Of a DNA stretch of 11,322 nucleotides, positions 1-7,119 are shown piece after piece. Below the pieces are notes generated by a model. The model worked only from the letters and a program-made list of their open reading frames with translations. It was not told the origin of the DNA and did not search any database. Position numbers and translations under genes: made by a program. Source of the DNA: Burkholderiaceae bacterium (lineage in GTDB: Bacteria; Pseudomonadota; Gammaproteobacteria; Burkholderiales; Burkholderiaceae_F); contig JACCYC010000184.1 in assembly GCA_013696665.1 (NCBI GenBank), positions 1-11,322 of the forward strand. The letters run 5' to 3'. Numbering within the stretch: position 1 is the first letter of the stretch; each line of letters opens with the position of its first letter.

Positions 1-360
1 GCGAAACAGATCCTCAAGGTGCCGCGCCGCGTGCTGATGCCGTTGATCCTCGTGTTCTGCATCGTCGGCACTTTTGCGATCAACAACTCGGTGTTCGGCG
101 TCGGCGTCATGCTGGCCGCGGGTGTGATCGCCTGGCTGCTCGAGGAAAACGGATTTCCGATCGCGCCCGCGATTCTAGGTGTCGTATTGGGCGGCATGCT
201 GGAGGAGAATTTCATCACGTCGATGATCAAGGCCGACGGCAACCTGATCGAGTTCGTATCGCGCCCGATCGCCGCTGTGCTGGCGGCGGTAACAGTACTT
301 GTCTGGAGCGCCCCGTTTGTGTTGCGCCGGATACGACGGCACGCGGCCGAAATGGGCTAG
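1..360 (+). CDS. TctA-family tripartite tricarboxylate transporter permease, C-terminal fragment
   Basis: This is the last 119 codons of a gene that begins left of the window; the frame is open from base 1 and stops with TAG at 358-360. It shows the alternating hydrophobic stretches of an integral membrane protein. It also carries the family-like segments NNSVFGVGVM, EENGFPIAPAILG and GGMLEENF, which I recognise from the C-terminal part of TctA, the large (about 500 aa) permease subunit of tripartite tricarboxylate transporters. These import citrate-like or other carboxylates with a small TctB subunit and a periplasmic TctC protein. Three hydrophobic segments are visible, followed by a basic tail (RRIRRH) typical of a cytoplasmic end. 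TctB and TctC are not in the window and would be expected upstream or elsewhere. Family assignment is firm; the substrate is unknown. Confidence 0.88.
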   Translation, partial: AKQILKVPRRVLMPLILVFCIVGTFAINNSVFGVGVMLAAGVIAWLLEENGFPIAPAILGVVLGGMLEENFITSMIKADGNLIEFVSRPIAAVLAAVTVLVWSAPFVLRRIRRHAAEMG

Positions 361-608
361 AGATAGGTGCAGGCGCCCGCAGCCGGTTCTCAAACCAGTT
401 GAGCACCTAATTTCTAAAGTAGATTAGCAGGAAGACTCTGTAATACGCTGATTTACTTCGTATATTCAGAACTCAAAACCGGTCTAAGACTCCACTAAAG
501 GGAACAGGACCGGCTCTTGCCACCGCTACCCCCGACGCGGCTTCGTGCCAGATGTTGCCGTTGCGAGCGACATTTGTCGTCAGCGCGCCATGGTGCAATT
601 GTTGGAAC
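361..608. other. Intergenic region, AT-rich stretch, possible promoter for the GH1-RmlD gene
   Basis: This 248-base gap separates the TctA stop from the chosen start of the next gene. Positions about 405-480 are clearly more AT-rich than the coding DNA around them, as expected for a promoter region. TATATT at 461-466 is a reasonable -10 box (5 of 6 to consensus), but no good -35 box lies 16-18 bases upstream of it. No convincing terminator for the TctA gene was found; the short inverted repeat CTCAA/TTGAG near 390-403 has only 5 paired bases and no T-run. Confidence 0.35.
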
Positions 609-2846
609 ATGAATAAATCGTTGGAGCTCTGGGCCGGCCCGGAATGCACGGTCAATCGCGTGGGCGACGTTTATCGCGATCAACTCGAGCTCACGGGCTT
701 TGCCAGCCGACTCGAGGACCTTGATCGCCTTTCTGAGCTCGGAATCAAGCGGCTAAGATTTCCGCTCCTGTGGGAGCGCACCGCGCCGCTCGCGCCTGAT
801 CGGTTCGACTGGCACTGGAGCGACGAGCGGCTGCCGCGACTTCAAGAGCTAAATGTGGAACCGATCGTCGGTCTCGTACACCACGGCAGCGGGCCGCGGT
901 ACACAAACCTGCTCGATCCCTTGTTTCCACAGCTGCTCGCCGATTACGCCCGGGCCGTTGCCGAGCGGTATCCGTATCTCGACAGTTACACGCCCGTCAA
1001 CGAGCCGGTCACGACGGCACGCTTTAGCGGTCTTTATGGACTCTGGTATCCACATCATCGCAGCGATGCAAGCTTCGTCCGCGCGCTGCTGAACCAAATA
1101 CGGGGCTCCGTGCTCGCAATGCGCGCCATTCGCGCAGTCAATCCGGGTGCGAGGCTTATTCAAACAGATGATCTCGGCTTTACCAGCACGCCCAAGCACC
1201 TTCGCTACCAGGCGAATTTCGAAAATTCCCGCCGCTGGTTATCGTTTGATTTGTTGACGGGTCGTGTGACGTCGCGCCATCGGCTCTGGAGATATTTGCT
1301 CAAACACGGGGCCACTCAGCGTGAGCTGATGATGTTCGTTGAAGAGCCGTGCCCACCCGATGTGGTGGGCATCAACTGTTACGTGACCAGCGAGCGTTTT
1401 CTCGATGATCGCCTGTCGTTGCACCCAAAGGCGCAACACCACAGCAACGGTCGCCATCGATACGTCGACATCGAGAGCGTACGGGTGCTGGGCGACTTTA
1501 TCGGTGGTTTTGAAGCCCGCCTGCGCGAGGCAAGCGAGCGCTACGCGTTGCCAGTTGCGATCACCGAAGTGCATATGGGATGCACGCGCGACGAGCAACT
1601 GCGGTGGCTCAATCAGGCATGGCGCGCTGCGAACGGGCTGCGCTCAGAAGGAGTCGATGTTCGCGCCGTTACCGCGTGGGCGACCTTCGGCACGGTGGAT
1701 TGGAACAGTTTGGTGACACGTGACGCGGGTCACTACGAAGCCGGGTTGTGGGATGTCACCGGCGGCAGTCCACGCAAGACTGCGTTGGCAACCCTGGCGC
1801 AACAGCTTGCGCACGGTGCAGAACCTGATCACCCGGCGCTCTCCGGCGCCGGGTGGTGGCAGCGCGACGTTCGGCTTCGCTATCCGCCTCACGGCGACGT
1901 CACCGCGCTGCCGCCTTCCGGACGACCGCTGGTGATCACCGGTGCTACGGGAACACTGGGTCAGGCTTTCGCACGTTTGTGTGGCATGCGCGGGCTCCCC
2001 AACCAGTTGCTCAATCGCGCTGAGCTCGATATCGCATCGCGTACATCGGTGGATGCTGCGCTAGAGCGCTGGAAACCCTGGGCTGTGATTAACACCGCGG
2101 GCTTCGTGCGCGTTGATGCGGCCGAGCACGAGCCGCGCCAGTGGCGCGAAAACGTTCTGGGTCCAACTGTGCTCGCGCAGGCATGTGCGGAGCGAGACAT
2201 CCGCCTTCTGAGTTTCTCGAGCGATCTGGTGTTTGACGGTGGCAAACCATCGCCGTATGTGGAGAGCGATCAGCCGCGGCCGCTGAATGCGTACGGTCGC
2301 AGCAAGCTCGAAGCCGAGCGATGCGTGCTGAAATACTTTCCGAAAGCCCTTGTCGTACGAACCGCAGCGTTCTTCGGGCCATGGGACCGCCACAATTTCG
2401 TGACCCTCGCGCTGCGTGCGTTGCGTAACGGCGAACGTTGGCGTGCCTCCGACGATCAGCTCGTCTCGCCCACGTACGTGCCTGATCTCGTGCAGGCCGC
2501 ATTGAATTTGTTGATCGACGGTGAGCGCGGTTTGTGGCACCTCACCAACCGGGGGGCGGTCAGTTGGGCCCAATTTGCACAGCTCGTTGCAGACACCGCG
2601 GGACTTGATGCCGGCCTGGTCGACCCGATACCCGGTGCGGCCCTCGGCCAGATAGCAATGCGCCCACGTTACTCAGCGCTGGAAACGGAGCGGGGCCTGA
2701 TTCTTCCGTTGCTTCAGGATAGCGTCGAACGGTATCTCGCCAATGTCGAAACTGAGCTGATGTTGCTGGACGCCGCTAACGAGATTGCTTTTACGTCCGC
2801 CGCCGCTAAGCCCGCGTCGTTCGCCAACGCTTCGTCATGTCCTTGA
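609..2846 (+). CDS. Fusion protein: family 1 glycosidase-like domain + RmlD/dTDP-4-dehydrorhamnose reductase-like domain
   Basis: A 745-residue two-domain protein. Residues about 5-415 resemble a GH1 beta-glycosidase (TIM barrel). TPVNEP, with E132, matches the acid/base motif, and AITE, with E320, sits where GH1 enzymes have the nucleophile in their ITENG motif. Residues about 440-720 are an extended short-chain dehydrogenase of the RmlD type. They show the nucleotide loop GATGTLG (445-451), an SSD segment (537-539) before VFDG, and the catalytic pair Y562-xxx-K566 in AYGRSK. RmlD enzymes reduce dTDP-4-keto-rhamnose with NAD(P)H. No signal peptide is visible, so it is probably cytoplasmic. 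No rmlA/B/C genes flank it. I chose ATG 609 because homology-like sequence (LELWAGPECTVNRVGD) begins right after it; an in-frame ATG at 552 would add 19 unlikely residues. The ribosome site is weak at both. Domain calls are firm; the actual substrate of either domain is unknown. Confidence 0.87.
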   Translation: MNKSLELWAGPECTVNRVGDVYRDQLELTGFASRLEDLDRLSELGIKRLRFPLLWERTAPLAPDRFDWHWSDERLPRLQELNVEPIVGLVHHGSGPRYTNLLDPLFPQLLADYARAVAERYPYLDSYTPVNEPVTTARFSGLYGLWYPHHRSDASFVRALLNQIRGSVLAMRAIRAVNPGARLIQTDDLGFTSTPKHLRYQANFENSRRWLSFDLLTGRVTSRHRLWRYLLKHGATQRELMMFVEEPCPPDVVGINCYVTSERFLDDRLSLHPKAQHHSNGRHRYVDIESVRVLGDFIGGFEARLREASERYALPVAITEVHMGCTRDEQLRWLNQAWRAANGLRSEGVDVRAVTAWATFGTVDWNSLVTRDAGHYEAGLWDVTGGSPRKTALATLAQQLAHGAEPDHPALSGAGWWQRDVRLRYPPHGDVTALPPSGRPLVITGATGTLGQAFARLCGMRGLPNQLLNRAELDIASRTSVDAALERWKPWAVINTAGFVRVDAAEHEPRQWRENVLGPTVLAQACAERDIRLLSFSSDLVFDGGKPSPYVESDQPRPLNAYGRSKLEAERCVLKYFPKALVVRTAAFFGPWDRHNFVTLALRALRNGERWRASDDQLVSPTYVPDLVQAALNLLIDGERGLWHLTNRGAVSWAQFAQLVADTAGLDAGLVDPIPGAALGQIAMRPRYSALETERGLILPLLQDSVERYLANVETELMLLDAANEIAFTSAAAKPASFANASSCP

Positions 2847-2887
2847 CCGCTTCGCGGCTCCGGGAACACTTGCGCACGCCCCCAAAA

Positions 2888-3943
2888 TCATTTCGAGCGC
2901 ATGAAGCAATCGGTCTCCGCGAAGTGAGGTGCCGGCTCTGAGATCCAGCAGCGAACAATTGGGTCTCCCGTACTGACGGCCTTGTGCGACCAGATCAGTC
3001 CCGTAATACCTGGTCTTGCAAAGGTTAACCTTTCCACCGTGTCGCCCCATACATTGCAAATCTCGGCGGCTTCCTGGCCGCGCTGTACTTCCTCGCCAAT
3101 TGACACCTTGAGACGGACCAGACCTGCCCGCGCGGCGCGCGTGACATAGCGCTCAGTCGCGATAAGTTGTTGTCCGCGTATCTCAGGAGAGCCGTCAATC
3201 ATCTTTAGATAGCGCATGATGTTTCGGACGCCGGCAAGATGCACCTGAACGTCGGCTTCCTCAAGCGTGCCGTTGCCCCCGGATTCGGCGAGGATCGACA
3301 CCACGCCGCGCCGCGTTGCTTCAAGGACGATCGACCCTGCGGCCGCGGGCAGTTTGCTTCCCTCGCGGTAGAGCGCGACAAGGCGCGGTGAGAACAGTCG
3401 GGCCAACGCCTCACCCCGGCGATCGCGGCCCATGTGGCCGGTCATTGGATAACCGCCGAAGGCATACAAAATTTCGCCTAAATCGCCGGCGTGCATGTCG
3501 ATGTGGTACTCGGCTTGTGTGATCACCTCGTCGAGAAGCACTTCGGCCAGAATTTCGGAAATCGAGCCGCCCCGCCCACCAGGCGCGATCTTGTTCAGGT
3601 TGAGCCCGTCGATTGGCGACACAAAGCCGAGCCGGTTCGCGAACATATGCATGTTGACAACGGGAACGGCAATGACAGTGCCGCAAAGTGTCTCGGGCGT
3701 CAGCTCGCGAGTCAGGCGCATCAAGGCGTCGATGGATGGATACTCAGTCGCGTGCACGCCCGCTGTCAGGCAGAGTACCGGCCCGTCGCGCTCACCGTTA
3801 ATGAGGACCAGAGGGACCTGGATCGGGCCGGTTGCGGTTTCGCCGACTTGCAGGAAGCCTCGGGTCTTTTGTCCCCTTTCCGCAATGACCTCGCCGATTC
3901 GAACAGTGCGTTGTGCGGGCAATTTATTCTCCTTGCTTTGCAT
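2888..3943 (-). CDS. Succinylglutamate desuccinylase/aspartoacylase-family zinc deacylase (AstE/AspA/DoeB-like)
   Basis: A predicted cytoplasmic zinc hydrolase of the M14-related AstE/AspA superfamily, which cleaves N-acyl groups from amino acids (N-succinylglutamate, N-acetylaspartate, N-acetyl-diaminobutyrate). In ATG numbering the metal ligands are visible as H64-x-x-E67 in GVHATEY and H151 in DMHAGD; E220 in ILAESGG fits the catalytic glutamate. The substrate-carboxylate motif, Asn-Arg in characterised members, appears as N117-K118 in GLNLNKIAPG. Residues about 270-335 resemble the small beta domain that closes the fold. It is the last gene of the operon, 6 bases after the permease stop, which suggests that it acts on the imported compound. 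Start: ATG 3943 gives 351 aa but has only a weak ribosome site. A TTG at 3922 (344 aa) has a strong AAGGAG at 3929-3934 with 6-base spacing and may be the true start. Family is sure; substrate is not. Confidence 0.85.
   Translation of the reverse strand: MQSKENKLPAQRTVRIGEVIAERGQKTRGFLQVGETATGPIQVPLVLINGERDGPVLCLTAGVHATEYPSIDALMRLTRELTPETLCGTVIAVPVVNMHMFANRLGFVSPIDGLNLNKIAPGGRGGSISEILAEVLLDEVITQAEYHIDMHAGDLGEILYAFGGYPMTGHMGRDRRGEALARLFSPRLVALYREGSKLPAAAGSIVLEATRRGVVSILAESGGNGTLEEADVQVHLAGVRNIMRYLKMIDGSPEIRGQQLIATERYVTRAARAGLVRLKVSIGEEVQRGQEAAEICNVWGDTVERLTFARPGITGLIWSHKAVSTGDPIVRCWISEPAPHFAETDCFMRSK
3929..3934 (-). promoter_or_regulatory. Shine-Dalgarno AAGGAG pointing to a TTG start at 3922
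   Basis: On the minus strand AAGGAG is followed by AATAAA and then TTG, which is ideal 6-base spacing. It lies inside the open frame that begins at ATG 3943, so it would shorten the deacylase by 7 residues. No comparable site precedes the ATG. Confidence 0.5.
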
Positions 3944-3949
3944 CGGCTT

Positions 3950-4774
3950 CTATCGCCGGCCGTAAGTACGCGCGCTCCGCCGGCGCAACGCCTCGATCAC
4001 ACCAAGCAGCACCACAGAGACGGTGATGAGCAGCGTGGCCGCGGCGGTAATGGTCGGGCTGATCTGTTCGCGAACACCGTCGAACATTTGCAGCGGCAGA
4101 GTTCGCTGCTCCGGTCCTGCGAGAAAAATGGTGGTGACAATCTCGTCGAAAGATGTTGTAAAGGCGAAGATCGCGCCCGAAATTACACCCGGCGCAATCA
4201 GGGGCAATACGATTTTGCGGAACGCAGCGAGAGGCGGGGCACCCAGGCTTAACGCGGCACGCCAAAGCGCCGGGTCGAATCCCTGCAGGGTCGCGTGGAC
4301 TACCACGACCACAAACGGGGCTGCTAGTACGGTGTGGGCAAGCACGAGTCCGATGCGGCTGCTGGTTAGACCCAACGGTGAATACACGAAGTAGATGCCG
4401 ATTGCCGTGATGATCACGGGCACGATCAGCGGCGAAATGAGCAGCCCGACAATCACCGGTTTGAGTCTGAAGTCGGCGCGGACAAGACCGAGCGCGGCAA
4501 GCGTCCCAAGCGGTGTAGCGATTGCCGTAGTGGCGAGTCCAACTACGATGCTGTTGCGAAGCGCGGGAAGCCAACGGGAGGAAGTAAAAAAATCTTCGTA
4601 CCAGCGCAAAGAGAACCCCTCGAGCGGATAAGTCAGGAATGCGCCGCTGTTGAACGACAGGGGCACAACGGCCACGATAGGCAGTACCAGAAACAAAAAG
4701 ACGAGTGCGCAGAAACCGTGATACGCAAAGCGAAGCGATTGCTGCAGGGGAGACGGATACGGCGGAAGAAACAT
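3950..4774 (-). CDS. ABC transporter permease, PotC-like inner-membrane subunit
   Basis: A 274-residue permease, the usual length for PotC-type subunits of spermidine/putrescine/iron/thiamine-family importers. Hydrophobic segments lie at about residues 18-40, 72-95, 105-130, 140-162, 195-215 and 240-262, giving the standard six helices. The EAA loop that docks onto the ATPase is at about 172-195: RAALSLGAPPLAAFRKIVLP keeps the conserved G and the I-LP end. The tail is basic (RRRSARTYGRR). Start: the upstream permease stop TGA (4776-4774) overlaps this ATG (4774-4772) by one base as TGATG, which argues for translational coupling. The reading frame is open for 35 more codons upstream, but that part lies inside the preceding gene and does not look like a permease. 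It should pair with the PotB-like subunit to form the channel. Confidence 0.92.
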   Translation of the reverse strand: MFLPPYPSPLQQSLRFAYHGFCALVFLFLVLPIVAVVPLSFNSGAFLTYPLEGFSLRWYEDFFTSSRWLPALRNSIVVGLATTAIATPLGTLAALGLVRADFRLKPVIVGLLISPLIVPVIITAIGIYFVYSPLGLTSSRIGLVLAHTVLAAPFVVVVVHATLQGFDPALWRAALSLGAPPLAAFRKIVLPLIAPGVISGAIFAFTTSFDEIVTTIFLAGPEQRTLPLQMFDGVREQISPTITAAATLLITVSVVLLGVIEALRRRSARTYGRR

Positions 4775-6033
4775 CAGCGCCACCTCAGGCTGCTCGTTGC
4801 GGTCAGTTTTGTGTAAACGCCATAAAGCAGCAGCGTCACTGCAAGCAGTACCAACCCGAGCGCGGCTGCCATTCCCCAATTGAGGGTCTGGTTTGTATAG
4901 AAGGCTATGAAATAGCTGATCAACTGATCGCCGGCGCCGCCGACAAGCGCCGGCGTAATGTAGAAACCGATGGCGAGAATGAACACGAGCAAGCAGCCGG
5001 CAGTGACGCCGGGCAGTGTTTGCGGAAGGTAAATCCTGCGGAAGGTCGTAAAGGGCGAGGCGCCAAGTGACAGCGCGGCTCGGACTGGAAGCGGCGATAT
5101 GCCTTTCATCACGCCGTAAAGCGGCAGCACCATAAAGGGCAGCAGCACGTAGGTCATCGCGATATAGACGCCGATCCGATTGTGGACGAGCTGAATCGGA
5201 TCAGAGATGACCTCGGCACTGCGCAAGATGCCATTAACAATCCCCTCACGCTGAAGAAGCACCATCCAGGCGGTGGTGCGGACCAACACCGAAGTCCAAA
5301 ACGGCAGCAGTACGAGAATCATTAGAAGATTGCCGATGCGCGGCGAGACAGTCGCGAGGAGATAGGCGACCGGGTAGGCAAGGACGAGGCAAAGCACCGT
5401 GACCACCGCGCTGATCCCGAAAGTGCGTTTGAACACGTCGATGAAGACCGCTTGCTGTGCAGGCGTCGTGACGATCGAGCCATCAGCGGTCAGGCGGCGA
5501 TCAATCGCGGCGAGCAGGTAGAAACTCGTATAGGGCCCGGACGCGTGCTGCAGCGCCGCCCAAGTCTCGCGCTGACCCCAGCGCGGATCGATCCTTACCA
5601 ACTCGTCAAGAGTACCGGGAGTTGTTGCTTCGCCGAGTTGTCGGGCAGTGCGGAACAGCAGGGTTCGGAAGCCGTTGATATCGTAGTTGAGGCGGTTGGC
5701 GACCGCGCTTAACGCACCGCTGTCACGCGTTTGCCTCAACTCTGTGACAAATACACTCGTAATGTAATCGTTTGGAATCACGCCGCCTTCCAGGCCTCGT
5801 AGAAGGACGGCCGTCTCAGGCAACGTAGTGGTCAGTTCCGGGTCCTGGATGCTGCGCAGTAGCATCGACCCGATTGGGAGGACGAAATTGAGCGCGAGAA
5901 ACAACAGCAGCGGCGCAACCAAGGCTAATGCATGAAGGTTTTGAGAGCGCTCAGCCCTGCGAAGTGCAGCTTTGAGGGCGGTTGAATCGATCCCTGCGAT
6001 ACCGCCGGACCCAACCGCTGCACTTTTGCTCAA
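4774..6033 (-). CDS. ABC transporter permease, PotB-like inner-membrane subunit with a large periplasmic insertion
   Basis: A 419-residue permease, about 110-130 residues longer than a typical PotB (about 285-310). The extra length lies between helix 1 (about 36-58) and helix 2 (about 203-228). It is a mostly polar segment at residues 60-200 that should face the periplasm and could contact the binding protein. The rest is standard: helices at about 234-258, 288-308, 343-365 and 387-408, and an EAA loop at 318-342 (RAALSLGASPFTTFRRIYLP). The start is TTG 6033, preceded at about 10 bases by GCGGGAA; no ATG or GTG alternative lies nearby, and the 19-base gap after the binding-protein gene fits. 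The stop overlaps the next permease start by one base. I recall long permeases of this kind in proteobacterial polyamine/opine-like transporters, so the insertion is probably a subfamily trait rather than a recent event. Confidence 0.9.
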   Translation of the reverse strand: MSKSAAVGSGGIAGIDSTALKAALRRAERSQNLHALALVAPLLLFLALNFVLPIGSMLLRSIQDPELTTTLPETAVLLRGLEGGVIPNDYITSVFVTELRQTRDSGALSAVANRLNYDINGFRTLLFRTARQLGEATTPGTLDELVRIDPRWGQRETWAALQHASGPYTSFYLLAAIDRRLTADGSIVTTPAQQAVFIDVFKRTFGISAVVTVLCLVLAYPVAYLLATVSPRIGNLLMILVLLPFWTSVLVRTTAWMVLLQREGIVNGILRSAEVISDPIQLVHNRIGVYIAMTYVLLPFMVLPLYGVMKGISPLPVRAALSLGASPFTTFRRIYLPQTLPGVTAGCLLVFILAIGFYITPALVGGAGDQLISYFIAFYTNQTLNWGMAAALGLVLLAVTLLLYGVYTKLTATSSLRWR

Positions 6034-6052
6034 GCTTATTTCCCGCTTTGCT

Positions 6053-7108
6053 TCACTTGGCCGCCCAAGCGTTGTAGCGCTGGTTCAACTGATCAGCATT
6101 CTCGACCCAGAATGTTGCGTTGATGTTGACGGCATTCTTCGTGTTTTCCGGATTGCTCGCGGTGTTGGCCAGCGCTTGGGGATCTGCCTGCGCGATCGCC
6201 TCCTTGTTGGTCACTCCCAGCGGAATGAGCGACGGGAGTTGCTTCTGGTTCTCGGGCCGGGTCATGAAGCTGACAAGCTCCAGTGCCTGTTCCTTATTCG
6301 GGCTGCCTTTGAGGATGACCCAGTGATCAATCGAATAGAGATTACCGTCCCAGACAACTTTGAAGTTCTTCTTGTCATTCTTGTTGGCCGCGAGCAGGCG
6401 GCCGGGGGTGCCTACTGACATGATGACTTCGCCCGAAGCCAGCATCTCGGGCACCTGCGAGGCATTGGTCCACCAGATGATCGAAGGCTTCAGTACGTCA
6501 AGCTTCTTGAACGCGCGATCGACGCCTTCAGGCGTCGCGAGAACCTTGTAGACGTCCTGTGGCTTGACTCCGTCAGCCAGCAAAGCAATCTCGAGCGTGT
6601 ATTTCGCGCCCTTGCGCATACCCCGCTTGCCCGGAAACTTCTTCAAGTCCCAGAAGTCCGCCCAACTCTTGGGTCCATCTTTAAGTCGGTCGAGGTCGTA
6701 TCCAAGCGCGTTTGCCCACACTACCGCACCGACACCGCAATCACTCACCGCCGGCGCGATGAATCTATCTTTACCGCCAAGGCGGCTCCAATCAAGCTTT
6801 TCGAACAATCCCTCCTCACAGCCGAGCATCAGGTCGTCGACCTCGACCTGCACGACGTCCCAGCTTGCGTTGCCGCCCTGTACCTTGGTCCGCAGCACGC
6901 CGATACCACCCGACCAGGAATCCTCTTGCAGCTTGATACCCGTCTTCGCAGTGAACGGCTTGAAGTAGGCCTTCTGTGCTGCCGCCTGGCTGGCTCCGCC
7001 CCAAGCGGTAACCGTTAGGTCGCGCGCCTCGGCGCGCGGGCCTATCAGCGCCGAAAGTGCCAACATCCCTATGATTGCAAAGCCATGGACCCGTGGTTCG
7101 TTCGTCAT
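6053..7108 (-). CDS. Periplasmic substrate-binding protein, PotD/spermidine-putrescine family
   Basis: A 351-residue secreted solute-binding protein. Residues 1-28 form a signal peptide: a hydrophobic core (GFAIIGMLALSALIG) followed by PRAEA before RDLTVTAWGG, which fits signal peptidase I cleavage after AEA. The mature start (LTVTAWGG), the DVVQVEVDDL stretch, the WTNASQVPEMLASGEV segment and the late WVILKGSPNKEQAL...FMTRPENQ region are typical of type II binding proteins of the PotD/SBP_bac_8 group. The mature protein has only two cysteines, C97 and C124, which could form a disulfide in the periplasm. The start ATG 7108 is supported by a strong AGGAG site 6 bases upstream. It sits between the ATPase and permease genes. 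It would capture the substrate and hand it to the permease pair; the ligand cannot be told from the sequence. Confidence 0.93.
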   Translation of the reverse strand: MTNEPRVHGFAIIGMLALSALIGPRAEARDLTVTAWGGASQAAAQKAYFKPFTAKTGIKLQEDSWSGGIGVLRTKVQGGNASWDVVQVEVDDLMLGCEEGLFEKLDWSRLGGKDRFIAPAVSDCGVGAVVWANALGYDLDRLKDGPKSWADFWDLKKFPGKRGMRKGAKYTLEIALLADGVKPQDVYKVLATPEGVDRAFKKLDVLKPSIIWWTNASQVPEMLASGEVIMSVGTPGRLLAANKNDKKNFKVVWDGNLYSIDHWVILKGSPNKEQALELVSFMTRPENQKQLPSLIPLGVTNKEAIAQADPQALANTASNPENTKNAVNINATFWVENADQLNQRYNAWAAK

Positions 7109-7114
7109 GTGGTT

Positions 7115-7119
7115 CTCCT
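7115..7119 (-). promoter_or_regulatory. Strong ribosome binding site of the binding-protein gene, abutting the ATPase stop
   Basis: On the minus strand AGGAG (7119-7115) is 6 bases before ATG 7108. It directly follows the TAG stop of the ATPase gene (7122-7120). This is the strongest site in the operon, which fits the need for more binding protein than channel protein. Confidence 0.65.

Noticed and set aside
552..608. N-terminal extension of the GH1-RmlD protein from ATG 552
   Set aside because: The 19 residues (Cys/Trp-rich) do not resemble the family start and have no ribosome site; ATG 609 directly precedes the recognisable sequence.
2061..2573. A 170-codon minus-strand open frame inside the RmlD-like domain
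   Set aside because: Antisense to a domain with intact catalytic motifs and without any recognisable family feature of its own.
2847..2887. CCGC-TTC-GCGG hairpin between the convergent GH1-RmlD and deacylase genes
   Set aside because: Only four paired bases and no T-run on either strand, so it does not qualify as a terminator, although one would be expected here.
3491..4252. A 253-codon open frame on the plus strand opposite the deacylase and permease genes
   Set aside because: It is antisense to two well-supported genes and its translation is low-complexity and family-free (many His, Arg and Gln). It is a GC-rich shadow frame.
4775..4879. Upstream extension of the PotC-like permease frame
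   Set aside because: These 35 codons lie wholly within the preceding permease gene and encode no membrane segment; the TGATG junction gives a better start.
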